A stretch of 64,000 bases of DNA from Achromobacter xylosoxidans A8 (GCF_000165835.1 NC_014640.1:5828001-5892000); one strand, 5' to 3'; positions 18,637 through 27,686 are shown, numbered from the stretch's first letter. The notes: generated by a model from the letters alone, not told the origin. A program made the numbers and translations.

Positions 18637-20438
18637 GACGCCTCCTCGGTCGCTTCGGAGGATGCATAGCCACCCTGCGCCCACAGCCGGGCATAGCAGC
18701 CGCCTTGCGCCAGCAATTGTTCATGCCTGCCTTGTTCGACGATGGCGCCGTCCTCGACCACGAGGATCCGGTCGGCATGCATCACCGTGTCCAGCCGGTG
18801 TGCGATCACCATCACCGTGCGCCCCCGGGCGAAGCGCGACAGCGCGCCCTGGACTGCCATCTCGTTGCCGGCGTCGGCCGCCGCCGTGGCCTCGTCCAGC
18901 ACCAGCACGGGAGGATCCAGCAGCACCGCGCGCGCGATGCTGGCGCGCTGGAGTTCGCCGCCGGAGAGCTGCGCGTCCTCCCCGATCACCGAATCGTAGC
19001 CACGCGGCAACGCCAGGATGCGTTCATGGATATTGGCGGTGCGCGCGGCGTCCTCGATCTCTTGCTGGGTGGCGGACGGCCGGCCCAGCGCGATGTTGTC
19101 GCGCACGCTGGCATGGATCAGGCGCACCTCTTGCAGCACGAAGCCGATGCGCCGGTAGAGCTGCGCGCTCTCGATCCGCCGCAGGTCGGCGCCACCCAGC
19201 GTGATGTGCCCTTCATCGGGGTCGAAAAATCTCAGCAGCAGCCGCGCCAGCGTGGATTTGCCCGCGCCTGACGGACCGACGATGGCCGTGACCGTGCCGG
19301 GCTCCAGCGTGAAATTGATGTTGGACAGCGTCCGGCGTTCCCCGCCATAGGAGTAGCCCACGTTCTCGAACCGGACTTCATGGCCCTCGGGGATTTGCGC
19401 CTGTCCGGACGTCAGCGGTTCCAGCACGGGAGTCTCCAGCAGGGCCTGCACGCGCTGCGCCGCGCCCGCGGCGCTACCCAGGTCGTGCAGCAGCGTGTGC
19501 AGCAACAACAGCGGCGCGCATATTCCCGGCGCCACCAGCGCGAACGGCAGCAGGTCCACGGGCGCCATCCAGCCCAGGCCGACGAACAAGGTGCCAAAGC
19601 CCAATACCACGCCCAGCACCGTGACCGGCGCGATCATGGCGTGGGCATGGCCCATCGCCGCCACCAGCGGACGGGTAAAGCTGGCGAAGGCTTCGGCAAA
19701 GGCGTCGACGGCCTCGCGATAGCCGCGATGCGCCTTGCCCGCGTCGCCGAACGCCTTGACCACGGGAATGCCGCCCACGAACTCCACCGTTGCCCCGTTC
19801 AGGCGCCCAAGCCGCTCGACGAACTCCTGCATGTTCGCCGCTCCGGCCTTCATGGCCCGACGCAGGAACAGGAAGAAGCCGGGAAATGGCAACAGCGCCG
19901 CAAGCGCCATGCGCCAATCCTGCGCGAACAGGTAAGCAACCGAAATGACGATGGCGCCCGCGGCGCGTCCCACTGCCGTATAAAAATGGGCGGTCAGGCT
20001 GTGCAGCGTGCCAATGTCGTCCTGCATCGCCTGCTTGACCTCGCCCGACGCCTTGCTGGTGAACCAGCCCAACGGCACCTGGGACAGCCGCTGCGCCGCG
20101 GCCAGACGCAGGCGATGCGTAAGGCGGTTGTCGGCCAGATGGGCGGTCAGTTCGCCGGCCGAGATCAGCCCCATGCCCGCGAACATGCACGCGACGCTGG
20201 CGATGACGGTCCATCCGATATCGGTCCAGGCTGGCGCAGATGCGGAGTCCCCGGCGCCGAGGCCGGCGAAGACGATTCTGGCGATGTGCGCAATCCCTGC
20301 CAGCGGCACCAACGTGAGCATGGTGCCCACTGCGGCCAGCACAGCGGCTGCCATTAACTGCCCGCGTATGGGGGCCAGCACCAGGCCTAGCGGGCCGGGC
20401 TTTGCAGGCTTGGCCGCGGCTGCTTCAGAACTGCTCAT
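18630..20438 (-). CDS. ABC exporter-fold half-transporter, probable siderophore importer subunit A (IrtA/YbtP-like)
   Basis: 602 residues: a six-helix membrane domain to about residue 310 and an ATPase with Walker A GPSGAGKST near 393, signature LSGGELQR and Walker B VLVLDEATAAAD. Motifs such as LSQVPLGWFTSKASGEVKQ and VEFVGGIPVVKAFG are typical of the YbtP/IrtA-like branch. It should heterodimerise with the next gene product. First gene of the leftward operon; its promoter region contains a Fur-like box, a palindrome and direct repeats shared with the divergent TetR gene. The start codon has no clear Shine-Dalgarno. Confidence 0.88.
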   Translation of the reverse strand: MSSSEAAAAKPAKPGPLGLVLAPIRGQLMAAAVLAAVGTMLTLVPLAGIAHIARIVFAGLGAGDSASAPAWTDIGWTVIASVACMFAGMGLISAGELTAHLADNRLTHRLRLAAAQRLSQVPLGWFTSKASGEVKQAMQDDIGTLHSLTAHFYTAVGRAAGAIVISVAYLFAQDWRMALAALLPFPGFFLFLRRAMKAGAANMQEFVERLGRLNGATVEFVGGIPVVKAFGDAGKAHRGYREAVDAFAEAFASFTRPLVAAMGHAHAMIAPVTVLGVVLGFGTLFVGLGWMAPVDLLPFALVAPGICAPLLLLHTLLHDLGSAAGAAQRVQALLETPVLEPLTSGQAQIPEGHEVRFENVGYSYGGERRTLSNINFTLEPGTVTAIVGPSGAGKSTLARLLLRFFDPDEGHITLGGADLRRIESAQLYRRIGFVLQEVRLIHASVRDNIALGRPSATQQEIEDAARTANIHERILALPRGYDSVIGEDAQLSGGELQRASIARAVLLDPPVLVLDEATAAADAGNEMAVQGALSRFARGRTVMVIAHRLDTVMHADRILVVEDGAIVEQGRHEQLLAQGGCYARLWAQGGYASSEATEEASC

Positions 20439-20463
20439 GAAATCGAAGTGCTCAGATGTGGGT

Positions 20464-20482
20464 GATAATTATTTGCATCACT
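20464..20482. promoter_or_regulatory. Candidate Fur box in the siderophore operon promoter
   Basis: GATAATTATTTGCATCACT matches the proteobacterial Fur pattern well (GATAAT-N-ATT-N-GCAT). It lies 26-44 bp upstream of the first half-transporter gene in the divergent intergenic region. Expected effect: iron-replete repression. Confidence 0.6.
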
Positions 20483-20523
20483 ATAAACTAATTTCTCTAA
20501 TTAGTTGCATGACCATAAACTAA
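20475..20523. promoter_or_regulatory. Operator-like region: direct repeats around a palindrome
   Basis: Two 17-bp direct repeats, at 20475-20491 and 20507-20523, share 15 of 17 bases (form GCAT-S-AC-Y-ATAAACTAA) and are 32 bp apart. Overlapping both is a perfect inverted repeat AACTAATT/AATTAGTT with a five-base TCTCT spacer at 20486-20506. This is the most likely binding region of the adjacent TetR protein, next to the Fur-like box. Confidence 0.6.
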
Positions 20524-20580
20524 ATAAATCGGGCCGGGTTAAAGTGGCGGCTGGATGACGCCAGGAACCAAGGAACAGCC

Positions 20581-21255
20581 ATGACACCGCCAGAGCGCCG
20601 CCCGGCGCGGGGACGCCCTCCCACCATCACCCGGGAGCGTATTGCCGACGCCGGCATTGCAATGGGCCTGCCGAACATCACCTTCGTCGGACTCGCGGCG
20701 GCGCTCGGCGTCAGCCATATGGCGCTGTACAAGCATGTGCCCAGCCTGGAAGAACTCAAGCGCCTGGTCGCCGAAGAGATCTTCAGCCGCTGGCAGATTC
20801 CGCAAGCCTGTAGCAACGAGCGCGGCGAATTGAAGCAGTACCTGACCCTGTTCGCCGCGTCCGTGCGGGAATTCGTCAAGGCGCATCCAGGCGTGACGCC
20901 CTATGTGATCCGCAGGCTGGCGGCCACCCCGTCCATGCTCGCGAAAATCACCGAGCAACAGCGCCATATCGCCGATGCCTACGGCATTTCCAGGGAGCAG
21001 TCCCGCATCCTGCTGGCGACCGTGGCCTTCCACGGCATGGCGGTCGCCGACACGGTGTATTCAGTCGCCGGGCTGGAGCCGGTGGTGGACGCGGAACGGG
21101 CGGCGGAAGAGTCCGAAATGGAAGGGGAACTGGATCAGGGCATGCAGGCGCTCATCATCGGCCTCTTGGCCATGCTGGAAGATGGCCCACGGCAAGCTGT
21201 TGCGGAACAGGCCAAAAAGCGTGTCCCTGCGCAGTTGAAGCAATCGCGCGGTTGA
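20581..21255 (+). CDS. TetR-family regulator, divergent from siderophore operon
   Basis: 224 residues. The N-terminal helix-turn-helix spans about residues 18-62 (RERIADAGIAMGLPNITFVG, then a VSHMALYKHVPS recognition helix). The C-terminal ligand domain is not assignable to a known ligand. Start ATG with AAGGA 6 bases upstream. Divergent placement and the palindromic/direct-repeat intergenic DNA suggest it represses itself and the siderophore transport operon; TetR control of a siderophore importer in addition to Fur is less common than AraC or ECF control. Confidence 0.85.
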   Translation: MTPPERRPARGRPPTITRERIADAGIAMGLPNITFVGLAAALGVSHMALYKHVPSLEELKRLVAEEIFSRWQIPQACSNERGELKQYLTLFAASVREFVKAHPGVTPYVIRRLAATPSMLAKITEQQRHIADAYGISREQSRILLATVAFHGMAVADTVYSVAGLEPVVDAERAAEESEMEGELDQGMQALIIGLLAMLEDGPRQAVAEQAKKRVPAQLKQSRG

Positions 21256-21387
21256 CCTGCGGCGCAGGCATGGCCCTGCTTTTAGATTTCCTAAATTCAA
21301 GATTGAGAAATGATCGCTGTACCCGGTCTCTTCCAGGAAGGAGAATTTCCAGACCGCAGCGAATCCTGAATATCTAGCCAATCTTGA

Positions 21388-22023
21388 ATGAGCAAGCCCA
21401 TGCTGAACCTATACACCGACAGTTCTCCGAACGGCTACAAGGCCACGATTGCCCTCGAGGAACTGGCACTGCCCTACCGCCTGCATCACGTGCGCATCGC
21501 GCAGGGCGAGCACCGCCAGCCGGAGTTTCTTGCGCTGAACCCGCATGGCCGCATCCCGGCCCTCACCGACGAAGACACCGGGGTCGTGCTGTTCGAGTCG
21601 GCGGCAATACTGCTATACCTCGCTGAAAAAACCGGGAAGCTGCTGCCCGCGGACACCCAAGGCCGGTGGGAAGCGATCAAGTGGCTGCAATTCCATTCCA
21701 GTAGCGTCGGCCCCATCATCGGACAGCGCGTGAACTTCGAAGTGTTCGACAAGGCGCGCAACCCTGCCGCGCTGGAACGCTACCAACGCCTGACCGAGGA
21801 TGCGCTCGCGGTGCTGGACCGCAGGCTGGCCGACCATTCCTATCTTGCTGGCGACACCTACTCCATCGCCGACATCGCGCATTTCGGCTGGAGCCATATC
21901 GCGCGCATCATCGACTTCGATTTCAGCCATCACCGGCATCTGAGCGCATGGCACGAACGCGTGGCGGCCCGGCCTGCGGTCGCCAAAGGCATCACCCTGC
22001 CTGCGCCGGCAACGGGCGCCTGA
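21388..22023 (+). CDS. Glutathione S-transferase family, YfcG/Nu-class-like
   Basis: 211 residues, cytoplasmic. N-terminal thioredoxin-like domain begins MLNLYTDSSPNGYKATIALEELAL and carries the NPHGRIPAL cis-Pro loop and FESAAILLYLAEKTG glutathione-binding motif; the helical domain contains YSIADIAHFGW. The T/S-PNG-K start resembles E. coli YfcG, a disulfide-bond reductase using glutathione. ATG 21388 is used; an ATG four codons later (21400) is equally plausible because neither has a strong ribosome site. A luciferase-like oxidoreductase gene follows 20 bp downstream, probably the same operon. Confidence 0.88.
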   Translation: MSKPMLNLYTDSSPNGYKATIALEELALPYRLHHVRIAQGEHRQPEFLALNPHGRIPALTDEDTGVVLFESAAILLYLAEKTGKLLPADTQGRWEAIKWLQFHSSSVGPIIGQRVNFEVFDKARNPAALERYQRLTEDALAVLDRRLADHSYLAGDTYSIADIAHFGWSHIARIIDFDFSHHRHLSAWHERVAARPAVAKGITLPAPATGA

Positions 22024-22043
22024 AAGCATCGAGGACTGTCGCA

Positions 22044-23081
22044 ATGGATACCACTCACTCGCTCCATGACACGGCCGGAGCGTCGCACTTCGCCTTCTCC
22101 GCGCATCCCGGTTATCGGCGGATGTTCGCACCCGATCGCCTGACCCTGGGCATTTTCCTGCCGCTGCGCTTCTACGAAGGCAGCATGGCGGTCCTTGCGG
22201 GCCAGGCGGAACTGGTACGGCAGATCGACCGGCAGGACTTTGCTGCCGTCTGGGTGCGCGACGTGCCCTTGTACTCCCCTTCCTTCGGAGATGCCGGCCA
22301 GGTCTTCGATCCGTTCACCTACCTGGCATTTCTGGCGGCGCAAACGAAGAAGATCGCCTTGGCGACGGGGAGCGCAATCTTTTCCCTGCGCCACCCCATC
22401 GATCTGGCCAAGGCGGCGAACACCATCGACCAACTGTCGGGCGGGCGGCTGGTGCTGGGGATCGCATCGGGCGACCGGCCAGTCGAGTTTCCCGCTTATG
22501 GGCTGAACCATGACGAGCGCGCAACGCGTTTCGCCGAAGCTGTCTCGTACTTCCGCCAGCTCATGCGCCCAGGACGCCTGGAGATCGATTCGTCGCTGGG
22601 GCGCTTCAGCCGCGCGGAATTCCTGCCCAAGCCCGCTGCGGGCGTCATTCCGCTCATCGTCACCGGTTCGTCGGGGCAGTCCTTGCCGTGGATTGCCGAG
22701 CACGCCGATGGCTGGCTGACCTATCCCGATGCCACGGATACCCCGATGGGACCACAGCGCCTGGGCGAAAAAATCCGCGCCTGGCGCGCGCTGATACCCG
22801 ATGGCGGCTTCCGTCCGCACATGACCAACGAATGGCTGGACCTGGCCGACGACCCCGACCATCCGCGCACGCCCTTGCACAACGGCTTCGTGCTGCGCAC
22901 CGGCAGGAAAGGCTTGATCGCGTTGCTGGAGGAATGGCAGGCGGCCGGGGTCAATCACGCCGCGATCGGCATCCAGTTCTCGCAACGGCCTGCCGCGGAA
23001 GTGCTGCAGGAACTGGCGGAGGAAGTGCTGCCGCATTTCCCCACGCATCAGGGGCCGGCGACCTTGCCGGATGCCTGGTAG
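22044..23081 (+). CDS. LLM-class (luciferase-like) flavin-dependent oxidoreductase
   Basis: 345 residues with the bacterial luciferase-like TIM barrel pattern: LTLGIFLPL near residue 34, VWVRDVPLY, IALATGSAIFSLRHPIDLAKAA near 110, SGGRLVLGIASGD near 135 and a C-terminal ITL-type tail. Such enzymes use reduced flavin (FMN or F420) to oxidise small molecules; substrate not predictable. Start ATG 22044 with GAGGA 8 bases upstream, 20 bp after the GST-like gene, suggesting a joint role in oxidising/conjugating an electrophile or xenobiotic (inference). Confidence 0.88.
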   Translation: MDTTHSLHDTAGASHFAFSAHPGYRRMFAPDRLTLGIFLPLRFYEGSMAVLAGQAELVRQIDRQDFAAVWVRDVPLYSPSFGDAGQVFDPFTYLAFLAAQTKKIALATGSAIFSLRHPIDLAKAANTIDQLSGGRLVLGIASGDRPVEFPAYGLNHDERATRFAEAVSYFRQLMRPGRLEIDSSLGRFSRAEFLPKPAAGVIPLIVTGSSGQSLPWIAEHADGWLTYPDATDTPMGPQRLGEKIRAWRALIPDGGFRPHMTNEWLDLADDPDHPRTPLHNGFVLRTGRKGLIALLEEWQAAGVNHAAIGIQFSQRPAAEVLQELAEEVLPHFPTHQGPATLPDAW

Positions 23082-23132
23082 CCCACGGAGGCCGCTACGC
23101 TATCCTTGACGGTTTTCATCCCGCACCCCGTC

Positions 23133-24347
23133 ATGGCGCAGCCCTCCGCCCGCATCCTCGAAGGAACCATCGACCAGATCCGCCTCGCGGTGCCTCTGGT
23201 GCGGCACGATGCGTTCCTGCGCATCGGAACAGAAGCCGTGATCGCCGCCGGGCTGGAGGCGCCGCAGATCAACCAGCTGCAGCGCTTGCACCAACAGGGC
23301 ATCCCCGTGCGCATGGGCGTGATGGACGGCGAAGAAGAGCAGGCGGTCTTCTCCTGGGCGGTTCCAGCGCGCGGAGATCCCATCCCGCCGCGCTACTACC
23401 AGACCCTGAAACGGCGCGGCTGGCGCGAGGCCGCCATCGGCGGCGCGATCGCCGCGGCGTTCGTATGGCTGGCGTGGCTGCTCGGCATCGCCAGCCTCAC
23501 GCGCGTGTTCCTGATGGTCTTTTCGCTGGTCGTCGCCCTGGTGGCGCTGGTAGTGGCGGGGTCGGCCTTGCATGGCCTCTGGCATAACCGCCGCCACCGT
23601 CCGTTGATACTGGCGAGCGAGGCGCTCTTCGATCCCGAGCAACGGCCCGCAGCCGGCTCGCCCTCCCCGCCGCCCAAGCCGCCACGCCTGGAGCCGCTAT
23701 CGACGCAGGACGAAGGCGAACCGCCCATCGGACATGTGCGGGGCCATCTCGTCGGCCTCACGCATGAAATGCGCCAGGTCCACAAAGGTCCCAACTATGG
23801 CATCTACCGCTACGCCGTCAATGGCGAGAACTTTGTGATGATCGCCCAGGAAGCGTTCGGCGACGCGCTGCCCTTCCTGGCCGAGAACGACCGCGTCGAA
23901 ATGGCGGTGCGCGCGGCCCCGGCCCACGACGGACAGCGCGTCGTCTATGCGCTGCGCAATCTTGAAGACGGCCGCTGCTATATGTGCCACCGCTACTACG
24001 GCGGCGAACAAGGCCGGGACACCCCCATCCGCGTAGGCATGAGCCAGCGCGCGCGCATGCTCAAGCTGATGGGCGCGCTGTTGCTGACCGCCTGGCTGTT
24101 CGTGGTCGGCCTGCAGTACTTCGCGGGATCGGACGATGGCTCGTTCCAGGACTTTCCCGAACTGGCGGTCTTCCTATTGGCGCTCTTCTTCGTCGTGTGG
24201 CTGGGCTTCGCCCTGCCCCTGCTGTGGCTGGACACGCGCTGGCGCATGGGCCGGCCCACCCGGCGCCAGCGTTTCACCCAGCGGCTCTACGCCATGCTGG
24301 ATCTGGGCACGCCCCTCGCGCCATCGCGGCGCATTGAAGACGTATAG
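23133..24347 (+). CDS. Uncharacterised inner-membrane protein
   Basis: 404 residues, function not recognised. Two hydrophobic segments near residues 98-150 (AAIGGAIAAAFVWLAWLLGI and VFLMVFSLVVALVALVVAG) and two near the C-terminus (LMGALLLTAWLFVVGLQYF and VFLLALFFVVWLGFALPLLW) flank a soluble middle of about 170 residues containing HVRGHLVGLTHEMRQVHKG and a CYMC pair in DGRCYMCHRYY. Start uncertain: ATG 23133 lacks a ribosome site; TTG at 23106 would add nine residues. It converges on a second uncharacterised membrane protein gene (15 bp apart). Confidence 0.7.
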   Translation: MAQPSARILEGTIDQIRLAVPLVRHDAFLRIGTEAVIAAGLEAPQINQLQRLHQQGIPVRMGVMDGEEEQAVFSWAVPARGDPIPPRYYQTLKRRGWREAAIGGAIAAAFVWLAWLLGIASLTRVFLMVFSLVVALVALVVAGSALHGLWHNRRHRPLILASEALFDPEQRPAAGSPSPPPKPPRLEPLSTQDEGEPPIGHVRGHLVGLTHEMRQVHKGPNYGIYRYAVNGENFVMIAQEAFGDALPFLAENDRVEMAVRAAPAHDGQRVVYALRNLEDGRCYMCHRYYGGEQGRDTPIRVGMSQRARMLKLMGALLLTAWLFVVGLQYFAGSDDGSFQDFPELAVFLLALFFVVWLGFALPLLWLDTRWRMGRPTRRQRFTQRLYAMLDLGTPLAPSRRIEDV

Positions 24348-24361
24348 CGCGCACGCAGGCT

Positions 24362-25582
24362 TCAGTTGCCCAGCAGCTTCACGGTCTGCGGGTTGTAGCC
24401 GAAATACGCGCCGCCGCAGCCCGTATGGGCTTGCGCGGCGGCGGGCAGCCCGGTGGCGCGGACGGAGAGTTCGCCGCGCACGCGGATCTCCCGGTAGCGC
24501 TCGGCTGTCACCGTGCCGTCGGGCAGGAAGTACAGGCGCACGCGCAACAGGCCCTTGCCCGGATCCTTGCTACTCGCCGCGCTGAAGGCCGGCACATTTA
24601 CCGTCGCCTCGCGCCAGATCCCGGGCTGTTCCAGCGTCTGCCAACGCACCCGCAAGGGCTGCTCCAGATCAAGTAGTACCGGGCTGCCGCCACGCACCGG
24701 ATCGCAAGGCCGCGACAACACGCTGCGCGTCGCGTACGAACCCATGTCGTAGGCCTGGCCGTTGATCTCCACCCTGGCGATGGTCTGCGGCGTCAGGTTC
24801 TGCAGGCCGAATATCGCCAACCCAGGCATCCCCGCCGACTCCATCCGCTCATCGGTCGTGCCGGCGAAGCGCGCGAGGCCAGGCGCAACCTCGACGTGGT
24901 CGGCATAGTGGTAGTAGTGATAGACCACCACCTCAGCCTCGCCCTGCGAGGACGCCGAGGGCAGCTTGCCCAGATCGGGATACGGCAGGCGCTTCAACGG
25001 CACGGACGCGCCCGGGCTTCCGTCCTGGCTTGAGTACACGTAGTAGTCCACGCCGTCCTTCAGGCGCGCGCCCTGGTAGGGGAAATTCTCGCTGGCCGAT
25101 GCCCCCTGGTTCGGATAGCGATGAAAGCGCGAAAACATGTATTGCACTGCCGACCCGGGCTCCAGGTACGGCGACGAGCCGGAAGACAAGCTTCCGCCGC
25201 GCCTGTCCGTCCAGATGGTGCGCCCGCTCAGATTGACGTGGACCTCATCGATCGCGGGGTGAGACGCCCGAAAGCGGTCGTACCGGCCCTGCTCGATGGA
25301 GTCGCTGACGGGCACGATGGCCAGGGCAAGCACCGCAGGCAGGAACATCAAGCCATGGACACGCCCCGGCACCTGGCCCTTGTCGCGCACCATGTACACG
25401 ATCCAGCAAAGCGCCAACACCACGGCCAGCGGCCCGCCGAACAACACGCCATAGCTCAGCAGCGCCTGCGCGCCCCAACCGAGATTGGGGGTGGAAACGA
25501 ACACGACGCCCAGGAATGCCAGCAGTCCCGCCAGCAGGAGGGAAACCGCGATGCCGAACCAGTAATCCCGGATCTTCTTCAA
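24362..25582 (-). CDS. Uncharacterised membrane-anchored protein
   Basis: 406 residues, function not recognised. Three hydrophobic segments occupy residues 9-110 (IAVSLLLAGLLAFLGVVFV, LLSYGVLFGGPLAVVLALCW, GLMFLPAVLALAIVPV); the remaining ~290 residues look periplasmic, with a Cys near SRPCDPVRGG and another in HTGCGGAYFG close to the C-terminus. A Tyr/His-rich patch VVYHYYHYADHVEV is notable. The upstream neighbour, 55 bp away on the same strand, encodes a lipoprotein, so the two probably form an operon for an envelope complex. Confidence 0.72.
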   Translation of the reverse strand: MKKIRDYWFGIAVSLLLAGLLAFLGVVFVSTPNLGWGAQALLSYGVLFGGPLAVVLALCWIVYMVRDKGQVPGRVHGLMFLPAVLALAIVPVSDSIEQGRYDRFRASHPAIDEVHVNLSGRTIWTDRRGGSLSSGSSPYLEPGSAVQYMFSRFHRYPNQGASASENFPYQGARLKDGVDYYVYSSQDGSPGASVPLKRLPYPDLGKLPSASSQGEAEVVVYHYYHYADHVEVAPGLARFAGTTDERMESAGMPGLAIFGLQNLTPQTIARVEINGQAYDMGSYATRSVLSRPCDPVRGGSPVLLDLEQPLRVRWQTLEQPGIWREATVNVPAFSAASSKDPGKGLLRVRLYFLPDGTVTAERYREIRVRGELSVRATGLPAAAQAHTGCGGAYFGYNPQTVKLLGN

Positions 25583-25637
25583 GTGGATCGTCCTCGTCAG
25601 TTGCGGCCTGGCAGCGCTGCGCCGCTACGCTGGCCGT

Positions 25638-26687
25638 CTATTTGCCCTTGCGCAGCGACAGCGGCACCCCCCAGACCGGGTCTTCCATACCCTGCTTGCC
25701 CAGCGGCGTGATCTGCATCGGTATCATCGTCGACAGGAGTTTACGGTGCTCATCGCTCACGTTCGCAAGCCGCTCGATGTACTTCTGCGTGAACTCCATG
25801 GGCGCCGGGCGAGTGTAGACGGTCAGGTCTTCAAGCGGGCATTCGATCATCTTGGGATCGACCGCGCGGCAGGCGGATTGCCGGTACTTGTAGCTAGGCG
25901 TCTTCAAATGCATACGCTGGCTCAGCACCAGTTGGCCGCCCTTGAGCGTGAAGCTTGCCAGCGCCTGCTGCGGCGGGATGCGGGCCTGCACCTTGATCGC
26001 CGGAATGTCGCGGGAATCGGTCTGTTCGACGTAGCCCGCCGCACCGAGCTGCGTGGTCTCGCTGTACTGCTGCTCGCCCCAGCTCACGCAGGCGCCCGAA
26101 GCCATGTGCACGGCGGTGCAGACCTTGCGCGTCTTGGTTTCGGTGCCGTAGGTAGCGTCGCGCCAGTTGGTTTCCCGGTAAAACTCGCGGTAGAGCTCGG
26201 GCGACAGATAGGCAGTGCCGTTGGCGCCGCGGCCAGAACCCACCTTGCCGCCCGGAGCGCCGACCTGCTCAAGCAGCGCATTCAGCTTGTAGTCGTCGCC
26301 GCCGGTCAGCAGGTATTTGCCGGGCGGCAGGATATGCACCTCGAAAGCCTGGAACAGATAAGTCGCGTTCTTGTCCCGCTGCAGCGCATTGGTCTCGAAA
26401 CGGCGGCTGAAGGTGATCCGCGGGTCCTTTTCGAACATCCAGATGACGTGCGAGGTCCACTTGGTCATTTCCAACGCGTCGCCCAGCGAACGATGCGGCA
26501 TGATATCGGCCACCAGCACCACGGCCATATCGTCCTTCAGCGCCGCGTCGATCAGGTCCAGCAGTTGAGCGTAGCGCGGATCGTTCCTGGTGCCCTCGGC
26601 GCTCAGGAACGGGTGCTGCGCGCAGCCCGACAGGGCCAGCGTGAGCGTCAGGGCGGACAGGGCAAGTCGCGGGCGCGTCAGGGTCAT
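25638..26687 (-). CDS. Uncharacterised lipoprotein
   Basis: 349 residues beginning MTLTRPRLALSALTLTLALSGCAQ, with lipobox LSGC (Cys 21). Mature part has no family I recognise; it contains VVLVADIMPHRSLGDALEMT near residue 55, LFQAFEVHILPPGKYLLTGGDD and several Cys (KVCTAVHMASGACVSWG, SACRAVDPKMIECP) that could form disulfides. Start ATG 26687 with AAGGA upstream; longer in-frame starts lack a signal peptide at the terminus. Outer-membrane anchoring is likely because Ala follows the lipid Cys. First gene of a two-gene operon with the membrane protein at 24362-25582. Confidence 0.75.
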   Translation of the reverse strand: MTLTRPRLALSALTLTLALSGCAQHPFLSAEGTRNDPRYAQLLDLIDAALKDDMAVVLVADIMPHRSLGDALEMTKWTSHVIWMFEKDPRITFSRRFETNALQRDKNATYLFQAFEVHILPPGKYLLTGGDDYKLNALLEQVGAPGGKVGSGRGANGTAYLSPELYREFYRETNWRDATYGTETKTRKVCTAVHMASGACVSWGEQQYSETTQLGAAGYVEQTDSRDIPAIKVQARIPPQQALASFTLKGGQLVLSQRMHLKTPSYKYRQSACRAVDPKMIECPLEDLTVYTRPAPMEFTQKYIERLANVSDEHRKLLSTMIPMQITPLGKQGMEDPVWGVPLSLRKGK

Positions 26688-27007
26688 GGAGTGGTCCTTG
26701 GTGTAAGCGGTATCGGTCTGTTGAGCGCGGATACTACTGGCTCGGGGCCGGACCGCAATCCTTGCGTGACGGCTGAAACACGCCCTGGCCGGAGCTGATC
26801 CGGCGCGCCGCGGACTCACTCAAGCGCCCGGCCATGCATCTCGGCAGCGAGCCCAGCAACGGCGCGGGCTGCGAACCCGCGCCGCCCAGCCGCCAGGCGT
26901 GGGCACCCTGATCGCTGACACAAAGGGTTTGAAATTATTTGTTGCGATTGTTTCCCGTCTCGGCGACGCTAGGCGTCGTCCATAGCGATTCCGCCCGGAG
27001 ACCCCCC
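26688..27007. other. 320-bp gene-free stretch between divergent lipoprotein and GST genes
   Basis: No convincing ORF with a ribosome site. The left two thirds are as GC-rich as coding DNA and may be the remnant of a lost gene; the last 80 bases contain an AT-richer patch (TTTGAAATTATTTGTTGCG) likely to be the promoter region of the GST gene. Confidence 0.4.
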
Positions 27008-27667
27008 ATGTCGCTCGCGCTTTACGGCCATCCCTTTTCCTCCTACACGCAGAAGGTGTTGATCGCCCTGTACGAAAACGGCACCCCGTTCGAGTTCCGA
27101 TGCATCGGCCCCGACACGCCGCAACACGCGGCCGAATGGCTGCGGCGCTGGCCTCTGCACAAGTTTCCGCTGCTGGAAGACGGGGACCGCAACGTCGCCG
27201 AGACCAGCATCATCATCGAGCACCTGCAGCTGGAGCATCCCGGTCCGCAGCGCCTGCTGCCCGCCGATCCCAAGGCCGCCCTGGAAGTGCGCTTCCTGGA
27301 TCGCTTCTTCGACCTGCACGTCATGAACTGGACGCAGCATGCGGTCGGCGGCGCGCTGTCTGGCGACGAGGCCAAGCGCCGGGAAACGTTGGCGCTGGCC
27401 GTGGAAAAACTGGAAGTCGCCTACGCCTGGCTGGAAACGCATCTGGCCGGCAGGACCTGGGCGACTGGCGAGGACTTCACGCTGGCGGACTGCGCCGCCG
27501 CGCCGTCGCTGTTCTATGGCGACTGGACGCACCGGATCGCCGAGGCGTATCCGGTGTTGCGCGCGTATCGGGCGCGCCTGCTGGCGCGTCCGTCGTTCGC
27601 GCGGGCCGTGGAAGAAGCGCGGCCATACCGGCCGCTGTTCCCGCTGGGCGCGCCGGACCGGGACTGA
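27008..27667 (+). CDS. Glutathione S-transferase family protein
   Basis: 219 residues. Thioredoxin-like N-domain (MSLALYGHPFSSYTQKVLIA, cis-Pro region HKFPLLEDGD, AETSIIIEHLQ glutathione motif) and an all-helical C-domain with WATGEDFTLADCAAAPSLFY. The Ser in GHPFSSYT is the probable catalytic residue. Cytoplasmic; likely conjugates or reduces electrophiles, substrate unknown. ATG 27008 has GGAG 7 bases upstream. Single gene, convergent with the CoA-metabolism operon. Confidence 0.88.
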   Translation: MSLALYGHPFSSYTQKVLIALYENGTPFEFRCIGPDTPQHAAEWLRRWPLHKFPLLEDGDRNVAETSIIIEHLQLEHPGPQRLLPADPKAALEVRFLDRFFDLHVMNWTQHAVGGALSGDEAKRRETLALAVEKLEVAYAWLETHLAGRTWATGEDFTLADCAAAPSLFYGDWTHRIAEAYPVLRAYRARLLARPSFARAVEEARPYRPLFPLGAPDRD

Positions 27668-27686
27668 TTCCGGCCCGCCTGGAACC

